Below are positions 14,304 to 23,121 of a stretch of 64,000 bases of DNA, piece after piece (within the stretch, counting starts at the first letter, position 1; every line of letters begins with the position of its first letter). The position numbers and the translations under genes were made by a program. The notes beneath the pieces are model-generated. The model saw nothing but the letters and a program-made list of their open reading frames with translations, did not search any database and was not told the origin of the DNA. The stretch is from SIG299 sp964541485 (GTDB taxonomy: Bacteria > Bacillota > Clostridia > Lachnospirales > Lachnospiraceae), in contig CAZIQL010000008.1 of NCBI GenBank assembly GCA_964541485.1, positions 1 to 64,000 on the forward strand. Direction: 5' to 3'.

Positions 14304-15209
14304 TTAGGATAAATCCTGTTTTATATGCTCATAAAGCGGACGTATATCATCCACAGGCATCTCAACCTCTACGGCGATTTGTTCGAGGGATTTACCGGCT
14401 TTGAGTTTTGAGGTAATCAAGTGAATGAGCAACGCGTTTTCAGAGGCAAGAGCTTGGATGGTTTCTTTGTTTTTCTTTGCCTCGTCTTCATAGGTCTGGA
14501 GAATACGATAATGCTCCTGGCGAGACGCACACCGTTCGCGTACCAAATCATCTTCGGATAAACGATACATCGTCTGTGCAGCTTCTGCAATTGCGGTGTT
14601 CTTTTTGGCTAACATCTGAATCTCCTCCCATGTGGTAGATTTAAAGAGAGCGGCCCAATAATCAATGCCATATTTACGGTCAGCATCTGTGGCAAGCTCT
14701 ATTCTCTTTAAGTTTACCACGGAAAGCGTAAATTTACTAGTGTAAATTCGATGGGTTACATCATTGGCAAGATGATAGGTGGAGTAAAACTCCGGCTCCT
14801 CCGGGCAAAGGTCAAAATCAATAAAGCCGATGTGGATAGCCGGTTTGATTTTTGAATAGCTTTCGCCCTCTTTTAAATGATTAAAGGCACGACATAAATA
14901 AGTAAGGGAACGCTCCGGCCAGAACGCCTGTTTCGTTACCTGCATTTCTAAGTTGATAAAAGTATTGTTGTTTAAGTTAACTTTAAGGTCAAATATCATA
15001 TCCTTTGAGTCCACGGAATCCCCGGGCTCTGTTGGATTCATCACATCAACGGAGATTACTTCTTCTGACGAGAGATGGAGAAGGGAGCAAATGAGCCCCT
15101 TCAGTGCAAGTGGGCTTTTGCCAAGGGTGACCTTAAACATATAGTCATTCATAAGTCCGTATGGAACAGGACCTTTTGCGTTAAAAAAACTGTCTGATGT
15201 AGCTGTCAT
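14304..15209 (-). CDS. Rpn/PD-(D/E)XK nuclease family transposase-like protein
   Basis: A 301-residue protein of the PD-(D/E)XK nuclease-family transposase group (PF12784-type). The core is visible as NDYMFKVTLGKSPLALKGL, then DVMNPTEPGD, the D of KDMIFDLKVNLN and the E-x-Q pair in NLEMQVTKQAFWPERSL, which form the D...ExQ version of the active site. The second half is mainly helical, with a long charged coiled-coil-like stretch (EDEAKKNKETIQALASENALL). Family members occur in many copies in clostridial genomes and are proposed to be mobile-element or recombination nucleases. It differs clearly from the 12836 gene. It is expressed toward that gene, with the XRE gene between them. Confidence 0.85.
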   Translation of the reverse strand: MTATSDSFFNAKGPVPYGLMNDYMFKVTLGKSPLALKGLICSLLHLSSEEVISVDVMNPTEPGDSVDSKDMIFDLKVNLNNNTFINLEMQVTKQAFWPERSLTYLCRAFNHLKEGESYSKIKPAIHIGFIDFDLCPEEPEFYSTYHLANDVTHRIYTSKFTLSVVNLKRIELATDADRKYGIDYWAALFKSTTWEEIQMLAKKNTAIAEAAQTMYRLSEDDLVRERCASRQEHYRILQTYEDEAKKNKETIQALASENALLIHLITSKLKAGKSLEQIAVEVEMPVDDIRPLYEHIKQDLS

Positions 15210-15309
15210 TCAATATCCTTTCGTAAAAACTGGCTGTCATGACAAAGTAAGATGAATTAATTCAAAGGTAAATGTTGGGTGGAAATTTCTAAACATGTTT
15301 CGTAAACAC

Positions 15310-15339
15310 ATTATAGTACGAAAACACACAAAATAACAA
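15310..15339 (-). promoter_or_regulatory. Promoter of the 14304 Rpn-type gene
   Basis: Reading the minus strand, TTGTTA (15339-15334), an 18-nt spacer and TATAAT (15315-15310), about 100 bp upstream of the start at 15209. Confidence 0.55.
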
Positions 15340-15459
15340 GTGCTGGGAACGTAGAAAAATGAGGGGGGTTTTTGTGAAAGTTGCACAGAAAAAATGAGGG
15401 AAAATCGAGGGAGAACGCGCTGGAAACCGCATAAATAAATGGGCTGCAGGACTTAAAAA

Positions 15460-15483
15460 GTGCCGCTTCCGAAGAAGTGGCAC
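15460..15483 (-). terminator. Terminator of the abiH-like gene
   Basis: GTGCCGCTTC (15460-15469) and GAAGTGGCAC (15474-15483) form a 10-bp stem with one G-U type mismatch. On the minus strand it is followed by CTTTTTAAG. Confidence 0.7.
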
Positions 15484-15501
15484 AAAATCTTTTTATAATG
15501 A

Positions 15502-16557
15502 TTACTTTACTACAGTGGCAGCAGCCAAAGATGCGGCATCCTCCACCAGCTTAAAGTCTAATACGCCGGCACTGTCTGCAACATAGATTTGACTATACAT
15601 GGATTCAAAGACGTCCTCTTCAAAACCAAGCAGACGCAGATATTCGTCCCGTGTGGCATCAATAGCATCCAGAAGAGGACCTTTGCTCATGCCGTCCAGC
15701 TCCGGGAAGCCGGAATTGTATTTAAAGATAATAAGCTTGTGGGAAGAGCTTGCTTCCAGCCAGTCTTTTAATAGAACCCAGCGGCTCCGGTCTGTCTCGC
15801 CAAAGGAGATGCCGTACGTGCAAATCACATTGCTGGTAGCGATGGTGTTTGCAAATTGTTCCTCTTTTGCCTGAAAACCATTCTGGGCATTGATGGTTTG
15901 TTTTACGCAATGACGGGCAACGCGTGGATTGGTACGCAGGCTCTCATCCTGAAACTGGTCTAATGAGTCAATGCCGACGATGGTATAACCTTCTGCCAGA
16001 CTTCCGTGCAGATGCAGAACGGGCTGTAAGTAATAGTTATACTTTGTGTTTGAAATAATGTTTCCGGCAGGGAATCCTTTTTTGAATTCCGGACCAAGCA
16101 GATGATCCAGAGTGTCTGTATAGTTTAGGGAAACAAAATTGAAATACGTGGACTCCCGTTCATGGGTCTTGTAAAAAGCGGTCATTTCCTGCTGGTCAGC
16201 AAGCGGTAAATGCTTGTACGGGTACAGAAGGAACTTTTGCAGGATGGGGGTAATCACCGGAAAGTCGTACTCACACTTTTCGCACTCTGCTTTTAGATGC
16301 GAGGCAAAACGATTGTCAAAGTCGGCCAGAATTTTGCCAATTTCTGTATAGGTACCGGTAGCAAATTGAGAAAAAGCGTATTCGAAGTCGCTCCAGTTTT
16401 TGTAGTCCTTATCAATCTGCATGCAGAACTTTTTGATGCAGTTATCATCCGGCAGATGTTCGTTTGCCTTAATGTAGGTTGGATAGAAATCAGTATAGCG
16501 TGTGGCAAGACCAAGATTGACATCAAAGCCGTTGCCGATTAGAAAAGTTATATTCAT
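15502..16557 (-). CDS. AbiH-family putative abortive-infection protein
   Basis: A 351-residue protein opening with the AbiH signature NITFLIGNGFDVNLGLATRYTDFY, followed later by FVSLNYTDTLD and an LHLHGSL motif, which mark the family. AbiH was named for a lactococcal phage abortive-infection gene; biochemistry is still unclear. The open frame extends 100 codons upstream through the promoter and the 14-bp array, but that part is low complexity. The real start is ATG 16557, with CAAAGGAGAA 4-5 nt upstream. A strong promoter lies at 16612-16640 and the 14-bp array begins 20 bp beyond it. The gene has its own terminator. Confidence 0.85.
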   Translation of the reverse strand: MNITFLIGNGFDVNLGLATRYTDFYPTYIKANEHLPDDNCIKKFCMQIDKDYKNWSDFEYAFSQFATGTYTEIGKILADFDNRFASHLKAECEKCEYDFPVITPILQKFLLYPYKHLPLADQQEMTAFYKTHERESTYFNFVSLNYTDTLDHLLGPEFKKGFPAGNIISNTKYNYYLQPVLHLHGSLAEGYTIVGIDSLDQFQDESLRTNPRVARHCVKQTINAQNGFQAKEEQFANTIATSNVICTYGISFGETDRSRWVLLKDWLEASSSHKLIIFKYNSGFPELDGMSKGPLLDAIDATRDEYLRLLGFEEDVFESMYSQIYVADSAGVLDFKLVEDAASLAAATVVK

Positions 16558-16611
16558 ACAATTCTCCTTTGTGTCGCCGGGCGCGAAGTGCGAATCTTTG
16601 GTTACAGAAAC

Positions 16612-16640
16612 ATTATAGTATGAATGCGGGGGAAAAGCAA
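16612..16640 (-). promoter_or_regulatory. Promoter of the abiH-like gene
   Basis: On the minus strand, TTGCTT (16640-16635), a 17-nt spacer and TATAAT (16617-16612). This sets the transcription start near 16605, giving a leader of about 50 nt. Confidence 0.65.
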
Positions 16641-16660
16641 ATGGATAACAAAAAGATATA

Positions 16661-17094
16661 GGTGGATAAACAGAGGTAGGAAAACAGAGGTAGGAATATA
16701 CCGGTAAGAAAACAGAGGTAGAAATATACCGGTAAGAAAACAGAGGTGGCAAGATAGATGTAGTGAGATACCTATAAGAGAATACATATAAGGAAACACA
16801 TATAAGAAAGCATAGGTAGGAAGCAACAGGTAGCCAGATATACATAGACTGGCACATATAGACTGACAGAGGTAGTAATGTAGATGTGTTGAACTATATG
16901 TAGCAAAACAGAGGTGTTTAAATAGATGTTGTTGAATAGATGTGTGCTGATAGAGGTAGTTTATTAGAGGCAAAAAGCGGTAGGTAGTAATCTAGATGTA
17001 GTGAGATAGAGGTAAAAAGTGGAAGGTAGAAAAGTAACGATAGCATATTACCGGTAAAACGCGATAGCTGGGTAGTCAGCGATGGGAAGATGGA
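16661..17094. repeat. Degenerate 14-bp tandem array, about 31 units in strict register
   Basis: From 16661 the sequence divides into consecutive 14-mers with consensus GGTAGNAANATAGA (plus strand). Examples are GGTAGGAAAACAGA, GGTAAGAAAACAGA, GGTAGTAATGTAGA and GGTAGTAATCTAGA. The unit starting at 17053 (GGTAAAACGCGATA) is exactly 28 periods downstream of 16661, so no indel has broken the register despite many substitutions. The array is purine-rich on this strand. Because 14 is not a multiple of 3, it opens long low-complexity frames on the minus strand that are not genes. There are no spacers, so it is not CRISPR. It sits immediately upstream of the abiH-like promoter. Confidence 0.9.
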
Positions 17095-17237
17095 AATAGA
17101 AAGCAAAGCAGAAGAATCAAAGGTCTATGCTTTATAGCGAACATTTGGTGGAATTTGTTTGTCTTATGACCCAAAATGAAGAGAACACTGTCAGAAGTGT
17201 CCCGAATGATGCTATCAGAGGAAAAACGAGAAAATAC

Positions 17238-17270
17238 AGACGTGCTGCGTAAGGCTTATGCAGCACGTCT
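17238..17270 (-). terminator. Terminator of the GDP-fucose operon
   Basis: AGACGTGCTGC (17238-17248) pairs perfectly with GCAGCACGTCT (17260-17270) just past the fucU stop. On the minus strand it is followed by GTATTTTCTCGTTTTT. Between the 14-bp array and this site (17095-17237) I see nothing recognisable. Confidence 0.75.
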
Positions 17271-17281
17271 GTTGTAAGCGA

Positions 17282-17707
17282 TTATTTTACAACTCCCTTT
17301 TTTATGAGGATGTTGCCATATTGTGCAGTTTCGCCCGTAGCGATTACTGCATAAGCTTTCTTGGAACGCTCGTAAAAGGCATAGCGCTCAATAGTGGTTA
17401 CACCTGCATCGGCATCATATCGTTTTAAGGTCTCTTTGTACTCATCCCAAATTGTAGGGACCACAGGGTCGCCCTTTACTACTTCCATTAAAACAAAGTG
17501 GTCATCAACATAATGGTCTAGCGGGAAAACACTCAAAACAGCGTTCAGAAGGTCGTTTGCGCGAATGCCATCCGCACGGATTATGCGCTGACTGATGCTT
17601 GCAGACGGAAAGTTTGCGTCTGCAAGTACAAGTTCATCTCCGTGTCCCATTTCGCAAAGAATCTTTAATAATTCAGGAGAAAGTAATGGATTAATTCCTT
17701 TTAACAT
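17282..17707 (-). CDS. fucU: L-fucose mutarotase (RbsD/FucU family)
   Basis: A 141-residue protein with the full FucU signature: MLKGINPLLSPELLKILCEMGHGDELVLADANFP at the N-terminus, then ERYAFYERSKKAYAVIATGE and a C-terminal YGNILIKKG. FucU interconverts alpha- and beta-L-fucose, supplying the anomer used by fucose-utilising enzymes. It is the last gene of the minus-strand operon, 68 nt after fkp. Next to fkp its role is likely to feed free fucose into GDP-fucose rather than into catabolism, since no fucose isomerase or aldolase gene is present here. The start has an AAAGGAG site. Confidence 0.92.
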   Translation of the reverse strand: MLKGINPLLSPELLKILCEMGHGDELVLADANFPSASISQRIIRADGIRANDLLNAVLSVFPLDHYVDDHFVLMEVVKGDPVVPTIWDEYKETLKRYDADAGVTTIERYAFYERSKKAYAVIATGETAQYGNILIKKGVVK

Positions 17708-17775
17708 GTGAAAACTCCTTTCGTATCATACCAATCAGGCAACAAAATGACTTACAAATTAGTATCATCAAAATA

Positions 17776-20700
17776 CTAGACTAATTCGCAGTCCCACACA
17801 TCAATTCCGGTTTCTTGAAAAACGGACTTTAACCGATTGCGAAGCATTTCTTTGGAGATTCCCTTTTTTAAAATTACCTGAAGGAAACCGCCGCCTCCGG
17901 CACCTGCAATAAATTTACCGTCAATATAATCCTCACAGGCGAGGAAAATATGGTCAATGCATGTGTTGGTAGCACCGGCATCTAACTTAAGAGACAAATC
18001 CCAGTGGCGATTTAACAGAGCGGCAAAGGCATCGATGTTCCCCTGCTCTAATTCAAATCGCATTAATACAGCAATGCGTTTCATTTCTGCTAAAGCGTCG
18101 ACAGATTCTTTTCTGGCACCAATGTAGTTTCCTACTACATCGCGCAATAGGTTTCTGGCGAGTCGTCTTTGACCGGTATAAATCAAAGCGAATCTTTCAT
18201 TTAACTCCTGCATGGTTTCGGGAGAGAGGGCCAAATAGTCTACTTTTATCTTTTGGTCAAGGCTAGGTTCGGTAGTAATAAATTTAATACCCGGGGTAAC
18301 TCCGCCTACCTGGTCCTGCCAGCCGCCACCGGTACTCATCAATTGTTCGATGCAAGAAACTGTACTGTAAATTTCTGAATCAGAGACCGTTCGTCCGAAA
18401 AAGTCGAAAATGGCTTTTGCACATGCAGCGGCTAAGATGCTGCTGGTTCCAAGCCCGGAGCCCTTTGGAATTCCCAGTACCTGTGTGGACAATTCAAACC
18501 CACCACCAATGTCTGTTAAAAGCTGTTTCAGCGTCTTTGAATGGTTAGTTATGGAAACTAATCCGCAGGCAATCAGGGCTGCTTTGTGCAAAGCAAAATA
18601 GTCGTATGGATTGTTGCAGTCTAAAATTTCTTCGATAGAGGAAATGGTGCCTTCAACACCGATATCGCCACTTGAAACTTTTATATAATTTTGCGGAATA
18701 CGGCGGATTTCTACACGAATAGGGGCAATCCCATTCAAATGAAGCGCTGCATTTAAGACAACGCCGCCATGCTCCAAACAATACGGAGGAGTGTCAGTCC
18801 AGCCGCCACCCCAATTGACACGCACAGGAAGGGCAACGGTTACTTCATCCTTTTGTATACGATAATCGGAGGCAGGAAGAGTGTTCCCCGTCGTTGATTT
18901 GTAAATAGCATCACTGATAGAGGAAAAACACTTTTTGCTATAAGCCTCCCGTCTGTTTTTGTCAAGCTTATTACACATAGACAGTGCATAATAAATGCGG
19001 ATTTTTAATGAAAAATCTGCGCTTTTGGCAACCTCCTCCAGTGAATCAAAGAAAGTAGCATTGTCCGGAACCGGTTCTAAAACGGAAAGTGCTTCCTGGA
19101 AAGGCCTTCCGCTTCTGAGACGAGTCAAAAACCGAGCTTTCATAACGGATTCCGCAAGTAAAACTTTTCGCTTGCAGACAGCATCGGGGTCTGCTTCGTT
19201 GAAGCTGGAATAAAGACTGGTTCGATTGCTGGAAAGCCACTCGGCAACCTCGGCTTCGGATGCAGTCATCTGAAAGATACGATATACGTTCAGTGCCTGG
19301 TGCATAGCCTCGTTTACATCTTTGGCAGGAACATAAATGTTTGCAAACCACAGATAGTCTTCTGTATCAGGCCACAGCTGCTTTGGGTCAATTTTATAGT
19401 AAGCCAAAACATCGCTGACAGGGTGCCCGAGCCAGAATGCGTTTTTACAAAGGCGAGCCTTCGGATTATCGTCAATTCCATAGATGCGGACAACGTGTGA
19501 GCCATCCTGCAAAGCAGTTCCGTGCAGAACAACTTCGGAAGGAATATCTACGTTGGAAAGATCCAGATTTGCAATGATAGAGCCGCTGCCGACAGAGGAG
19601 TCGTTTATCTGTGAGTTTTCAATATAGCAGTGTGTGCCAATCTCCGAAGAATCAACAACACTGGTATTGGTTGCATAATCGGTTTCTGTTTCTATATTCG
19701 ATGCAACATGGGAATTCCAGCCTAAAAAACTATAGTTTTTAATGTCGTGAGAAACTAACTGCAATAGCTCGGTCGTAGTTCCAAAGTGGATAAATTCAGC
19801 CGGAGACAGACTGAATACCTTCATCTGGTATTTGCTTAACTTTTCCCAGATTGCCGTCCGGCAGGAAAGAAGCTCATCACACATATCGCCTTCCGGTGCC
19901 TGGGTATAGTAATCCTCTAAAGTAGCATCTGTAGCAAGAGGATATAAGAAGTCGCCATAAAAGCTGATTCTTGCGCGGTCGTTGACAAAGGTATCAAAGC
20001 GAGCAGAATCGCAGTGTCCGTTTTCGGAAATCAGACTATATAAATCGTTCATGATATCAGAATCCAACAATACTGCACCTGTATCCAAATCGACATTGCC
20101 GTTTTCATTTACGGCACCGAGTTCGCGTAAAGTAGTTTCTGTCTGCTTATGGAGAAACTTGCAGACAGAATTATCGTCGCCGCGTAAGAAGACACCATGG
20201 TCTTTGCCGATTTGAACACTTTCTTTAATGGAAATGGCAGCAGCACCTTTGAACTGGAAGTCTAACTGCAATGGGTTGAATAATAAGAGGACATCCCCGG
20301 ATAAAACGAGCATGCCTTCGTTAATTCTTCTTGCAACAGAGGACATCACAATCATAAATTCGTCAAACAGAGTAGAAGATTTTCCGGTCGCTGTTTCTCT
20401 TGGAACCGGAGAAAATAATTTACCGCAGACACTGTATTGCGGTACTCGTTTGCTGTCGCCGCCGGAATGAATGATTAATACTTTTTTGTTTTTAAACGGC
20501 TGAGCTGAGCTGCCGTTTTCGGAAGCAATATAGTTCAGAACATTTAAAGTAGCACCACCGGAGCCGACGCGTTTTCCGTCTGGGTCTGCCAAAACGACAT
20601 ACTCGCAATTCAAAGGAATCGAATGCTCCTGCCTGCGCAATTCGATTTCATTACGGTAGGTTCTTGCCTGAGATTCATTGGAGGCAGTAAGGACGACGTA

Positions 20701-20802
20701 GTCCCAGCCCTCCTGTTCGTTATTCAGAAAATGCTCATAGTCCCGGATGGTATCCAGATAGCTTTGGCTCAGGAATAGGTTTTTTAACTGTTTAATGTTC
20801 AT
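17776..20802 (-). CDS. fkp: Bifunctional L-fucokinase/GDP-L-fucose pyrophosphorylase
   Basis: A 1008-residue two-domain enzyme like Bacteroides Fkp (about 950). The N-terminal half is the GDP-fucose pyrophosphorylase, with the nucleotide-binding segment PDGKRVGSGGATLNVL and GGDSKRVPQYSVCGKLF, followed by a beta-helix region. The C-terminal third is a GHMP kinase with the sugar-site strand RVNWGGGWTDTPPYCLEHGG, ATP loop GSGLGTSSILAAA and a late AGGGGFL motif. It phosphorylates L-fucose and converts fucose-1-phosphate to GDP-L-fucose, letting the cell use scavenged host fucose in surface glycans. It lies 30 nt downstream of manC. Confidence 0.95.
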   Translation of the reverse strand: MNIKQLKNLFLSQSYLDTIRDYEHFLNNEQEGWDYVVLTASNESQARTYRNEIELRRQEHSIPLNCEYVVLADPDGKRVGSGGATLNVLNYIASENGSSAQPFKNKKVLIIHSGGDSKRVPQYSVCGKLFSPVPRETATGKSSTLFDEFMIVMSSVARRINEGMLVLSGDVLLLFNPLQLDFQFKGAAAISIKESVQIGKDHGVFLRGDDNSVCKFLHKQTETTLRELGAVNENGNVDLDTGAVLLDSDIMNDLYSLISENGHCDSARFDTFVNDRARISFYGDFLYPLATDATLEDYYTQAPEGDMCDELLSCRTAIWEKLSKYQMKVFSLSPAEFIHFGTTTELLQLVSHDIKNYSFLGWNSHVASNIETETDYATNTSVVDSSEIGTHCYIENSQINDSSVGSGSIIANLDLSNVDIPSEVVLHGTALQDGSHVVRIYGIDDNPKARLCKNAFWLGHPVSDVLAYYKIDPKQLWPDTEDYLWFANIYVPAKDVNEAMHQALNVYRIFQMTASEAEVAEWLSSNRTSLYSSFNEADPDAVCKRKVLLAESVMKARFLTRLRSGRPFQEALSVLEPVPDNATFFDSLEEVAKSADFSLKIRIYYALSMCNKLDKNRREAYSKKCFSSISDAIYKSTTGNTLPASDYRIQKDEVTVALPVRVNWGGGWTDTPPYCLEHGGVVLNAALHLNGIAPIRVEIRRIPQNYIKVSSGDIGVEGTISSIEEILDCNNPYDYFALHKAALIACGLVSITNHSKTLKQLLTDIGGGFELSTQVLGIPKGSGLGTSSILAAACAKAIFDFFGRTVSDSEIYSTVSCIEQLMSTGGGWQDQVGGVTPGIKFITTEPSLDQKIKVDYLALSPETMQELNERFALIYTGQRRLARNLLRDVVGNYIGARKESVDALAEMKRIAVLMRFELEQGNIDAFAALLNRHWDLSLKLDAGATNTCIDHIFLACEDYIDGKFIAGAGGGGFLQVILKKGISKEMLRNRLKSVFQETGIDVWDCELV

Positions 20803-20832
20803 GCTTGTGATTTTCTCCTTGTCGTGTCTGTA

Positions 20833-22143
20833 TTACCGGTCATACTTTATTTTATCAGCCACATTGATTTCTTTTCCAAGCTGCACTTCGATGATTTTTA
20901 ATTCGGTATCAGCGATGACAGTGTGCCGACAGCCGATAGGCATGGAAAGAATATCGCCGGGCTTTACTGGGATTTCCTTTTCATCAAGGACCGCAGTGCC
21001 GGTGCCTTCGATGACGGTCCATACCTCGTTGCGGAATTGGTGACTATGATAATTCATACGATGTCCCGGGTTTAAAGTTACTTTAATGGTCATGCTGTCA
21101 TCTCCGACATCCAGTACACGATAGCTTCCCCATGATTTTTCGGCAAACATGACCTGTTGGTCGATGGAGTCTACAAACGGCTTGATGTAACTGGATTCCC
21201 CTTTGTCAGAAACCAAAATGCCTTCCGGGCTGGCGGAGACCACAATGTTTTTTAAGCCCATGCAGAGAATTGGGAGATTCAGTTCATTGAGAACATGTAC
21301 GTTCTCACATTTTTCATTGAACATGGCATCGCCGATGTTTCTTTCCTGCATGGATTCTGTCAGAGTGTTCCATGTGCCGAGGTCTTTCCAGTCGCCGTGA
21401 AAGCGCATAACCTGAATGTTGCTTTCTTTTTCTGCAACAGCATAGTCAAAACTGATTTTATTTAAAGTCTCATACCTATTATATAAATCATTGTAATCGG
21501 TAAAGTCAATCAATTCATGTGCTTTTTTAAGAACATAGTTTATTTTATAAGCAAATACACCGCCGTTCCATAAAGCACCCTGTGCAATATATTGTTCGGC
21601 AGTTTTTTCGTCCGGTTTTTCTTTGAATCCTTTGACAAAACTGACAGGAGCTTTGCTTTCCGGGATGATATATCCGTACTTGGCACTTGGATAGGTTGGC
21701 TCCATGCCAAGGAGGCAAAGGTTGGCATCTCCTTTCGCTGCCAGCTTGGCGAGCTTTTCCACTGCTTCGAAATATTCTTTTTCTACGTAAGGGTCAACCG
21801 GACAGACAACAACAGCCTCTTCGCCGGGAATGCCCATAATATCATGCAGGTAGGCAGTGGCAAGTGCTATAGCTGGAAAGGTATCTCTGCGGCATGGTTC
21901 TACGCATACGTTTACATTTTCACCGAGCTGATTGTGAATGGCAGATACCTGTGATTTTGAGGTAGCAATGGTAACCGTGGCGGAAGGGTCAATCTCACAA
22001 ATCTGTCGGTAGACTCTTTGCACCATGGATTCATAGTCGCCGTTTTCCTTTTTAAAGATTTTGATAAATTGTTTGGAACGGATTTCGTTGGAAAGCGGCC
22101 AAAGGCGCTTCCCGGAACCTCCGGATAATAATACGATGTTCAT
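20833..22143 (-). CDS. manC: Mannose-1-phosphate guanylyltransferase with a type II PMI-like cupin domain
   Basis: A 436-residue protein. The nucleotidyltransferase signature LLSGGSGKRLWPLSNE is followed by KQFI (residues 25-28), and PVDPYVEKEYFEA and FKEKP motifs lie further on. The C-terminal 110 residues are a cupin of the phosphomannose-isomerase type II class (PGHRMNYHSHQFRNEVWTVI, then MPIGCRHTVIA) with the metal-binding His residues. It makes GDP-mannose, the precursor that Gmd and Fcl convert to GDP-L-fucose. It may also isomerise fructose-6-phosphate. It lies 15 nt after fcl in the same operon. Confidence 0.92.
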   Translation of the reverse strand: MNIVLLSGGSGKRLWPLSNEIRSKQFIKIFKKENGDYESMVQRVYRQICEIDPSATVTIATSKSQVSAIHNQLGENVNVCVEPCRRDTFPAIALATAYLHDIMGIPGEEAVVVCPVDPYVEKEYFEAVEKLAKLAAKGDANLCLLGMEPTYPSAKYGYIIPESKAPVSFVKGFKEKPDEKTAEQYIAQGALWNGGVFAYKINYVLKKAHELIDFTDYNDLYNRYETLNKISFDYAVAEKESNIQVMRFHGDWKDLGTWNTLTESMQERNIGDAMFNEKCENVHVLNELNLPILCMGLKNIVVSASPEGILVSDKGESSYIKPFVDSIDQQVMFAEKSWGSYRVLDVGDDSMTIKVTLNPGHRMNYHSHQFRNEVWTVIEGTGTAVLDEKEIPVKPGDILSMPIGCRHTVIADTELKIIEVQLGKEINVADKIKYDR

Positions 22144-22158
22144 GTAGCGTGTTCCCTT

Positions 22159-23103
22159 CTAACGTTCTGCCCGCATTGGGTTGTTTAAGAAATCCTCATA
22201 GGACAGGCGGATGCCGTCTTTGAGTTCGGTCTGATAGGTCCAGCCAAGAGCCCTGCTCTTGGATACATCCAGCAGCTTTCGCGGTGTGCCGTTTGGCTTG
22301 GTTGTGTCCCAACGGATTTCACCGGTGTAACCGACTACTTCGGCAACGAGCTCGGTCAGCTCCTTGATGCTAAGCTCTTTTCCTGTGCCGGCGTTTACGG
22401 TTTCATTTCCGCTGTAATGGTTCATCAAGAAGACACACAGATTGGCAAGGTCGTCGACATATAAAAATTCGCGAAGAGGGCTTCCGTCACCCCAACAGGT
22501 GACAAACGGAAGGTTTTGTTCCTTTGCTTCGTGGAATCTGCGAAGCAAAGCAGGAAGCACGTGGCTGTGCGTCGGATGATAATTGTCATTTGGTCCGTAC
22601 AGATTGGTCGGCATCACGGAAATGTAGTCTGTTCCGTATTGGCGGTTTAAAAATTCACAGTATTTCAGACCGGAAATTTTGGCGAGCGCATATGCCTCGT
22701 TCGTCTTTTCAAGTTCAGAGGTGAGAAGGCAATCCTCCTTCATCGGTTGTGGAGCCATGCGAGGATAAATACAGGACGAACCTAAAAATTCAAGCTTTTT
22801 GCACCCGTTTTTCCATGCTGAATGGATGACGTTCATTTCAAGAATCATGTTCTCGTACATGAAATCTGCCAAGGCATTCTGATTGGCGATGATACCACCG
22901 ACCTTGGCGGCAGCAAGAAATACGTATTCCGGCTTTTCCTGTTCAAAAAATGCCTCTACCTGATCCTGTCTGCATAAATCGAGCTCAGCGTGTGTGCGTG
23001 TAACAATGTTTTCGTAGCCCTGTTTCTTTAATTCTCTCACAATGGCAGACCCTACCATGCCTCGGTGGCCTGCTACATATATTTTTGCATTTTTCTCCAT
23101 CAT
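22159..23103 (-). CDS. fcl: GDP-L-fucose synthase
   Basis: A 314-residue short-chain dehydrogenase/epimerase with the NADP-binding GHRGMVGSAIVREL motif and the catalytic SSCIYPR and YALAK segments (the SYK triad). The family's characteristic YGPNDNYHPTHSHVLPALLRR segment is present. It carries out the 3,5-epimerisation and 4-reduction of GDP-4-keto-6-deoxymannose to GDP-L-fucose. It follows gmd by 18 nt and precedes manC by 15 nt, completing the de novo branch. Confidence 0.95.
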   Translation of the reverse strand: MMEKNAKIYVAGHRGMVGSAIVRELKKQGYENIVTRTHAELDLCRQDQVEAFFEQEKPEYVFLAAAKVGGIIANQNALADFMYENMILEMNVIHSAWKNGCKKLEFLGSSCIYPRMAPQPMKEDCLLTSELEKTNEAYALAKISGLKYCEFLNRQYGTDYISVMPTNLYGPNDNYHPTHSHVLPALLRRFHEAKEQNLPFVTCWGDGSPLREFLYVDDLANLCVFLMNHYSGNETVNAGTGKELSIKELTELVAEVVGYTGEIRWDTTKPNGTPRKLLDVSKSRALGWTYQTELKDGIRLSYEDFLNNPMRAER

Positions 23104-23121
23104 AACGTTCCACCTCGTCTG

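Noticed and set aside
16558..16857. 100-codon N-terminal extension of the abiH-like frame, and other long low-complexity minus-strand frames over 16602-17106
   Set aside because: They are products of the 14-bp repeat and the promoter region, lack ribosome sites, and the AbiH family begins at the ATG at 16557 with a good site.
16661..17094. CRISPR array
   Set aside because: Units are 14 bp with no spacers and no cas genes nearby.
12401..17281. Prophage or integrative element
   Set aside because: No integrase, portal, terminase or att-like direct repeats were seen; only defence-type genes and short repeats.
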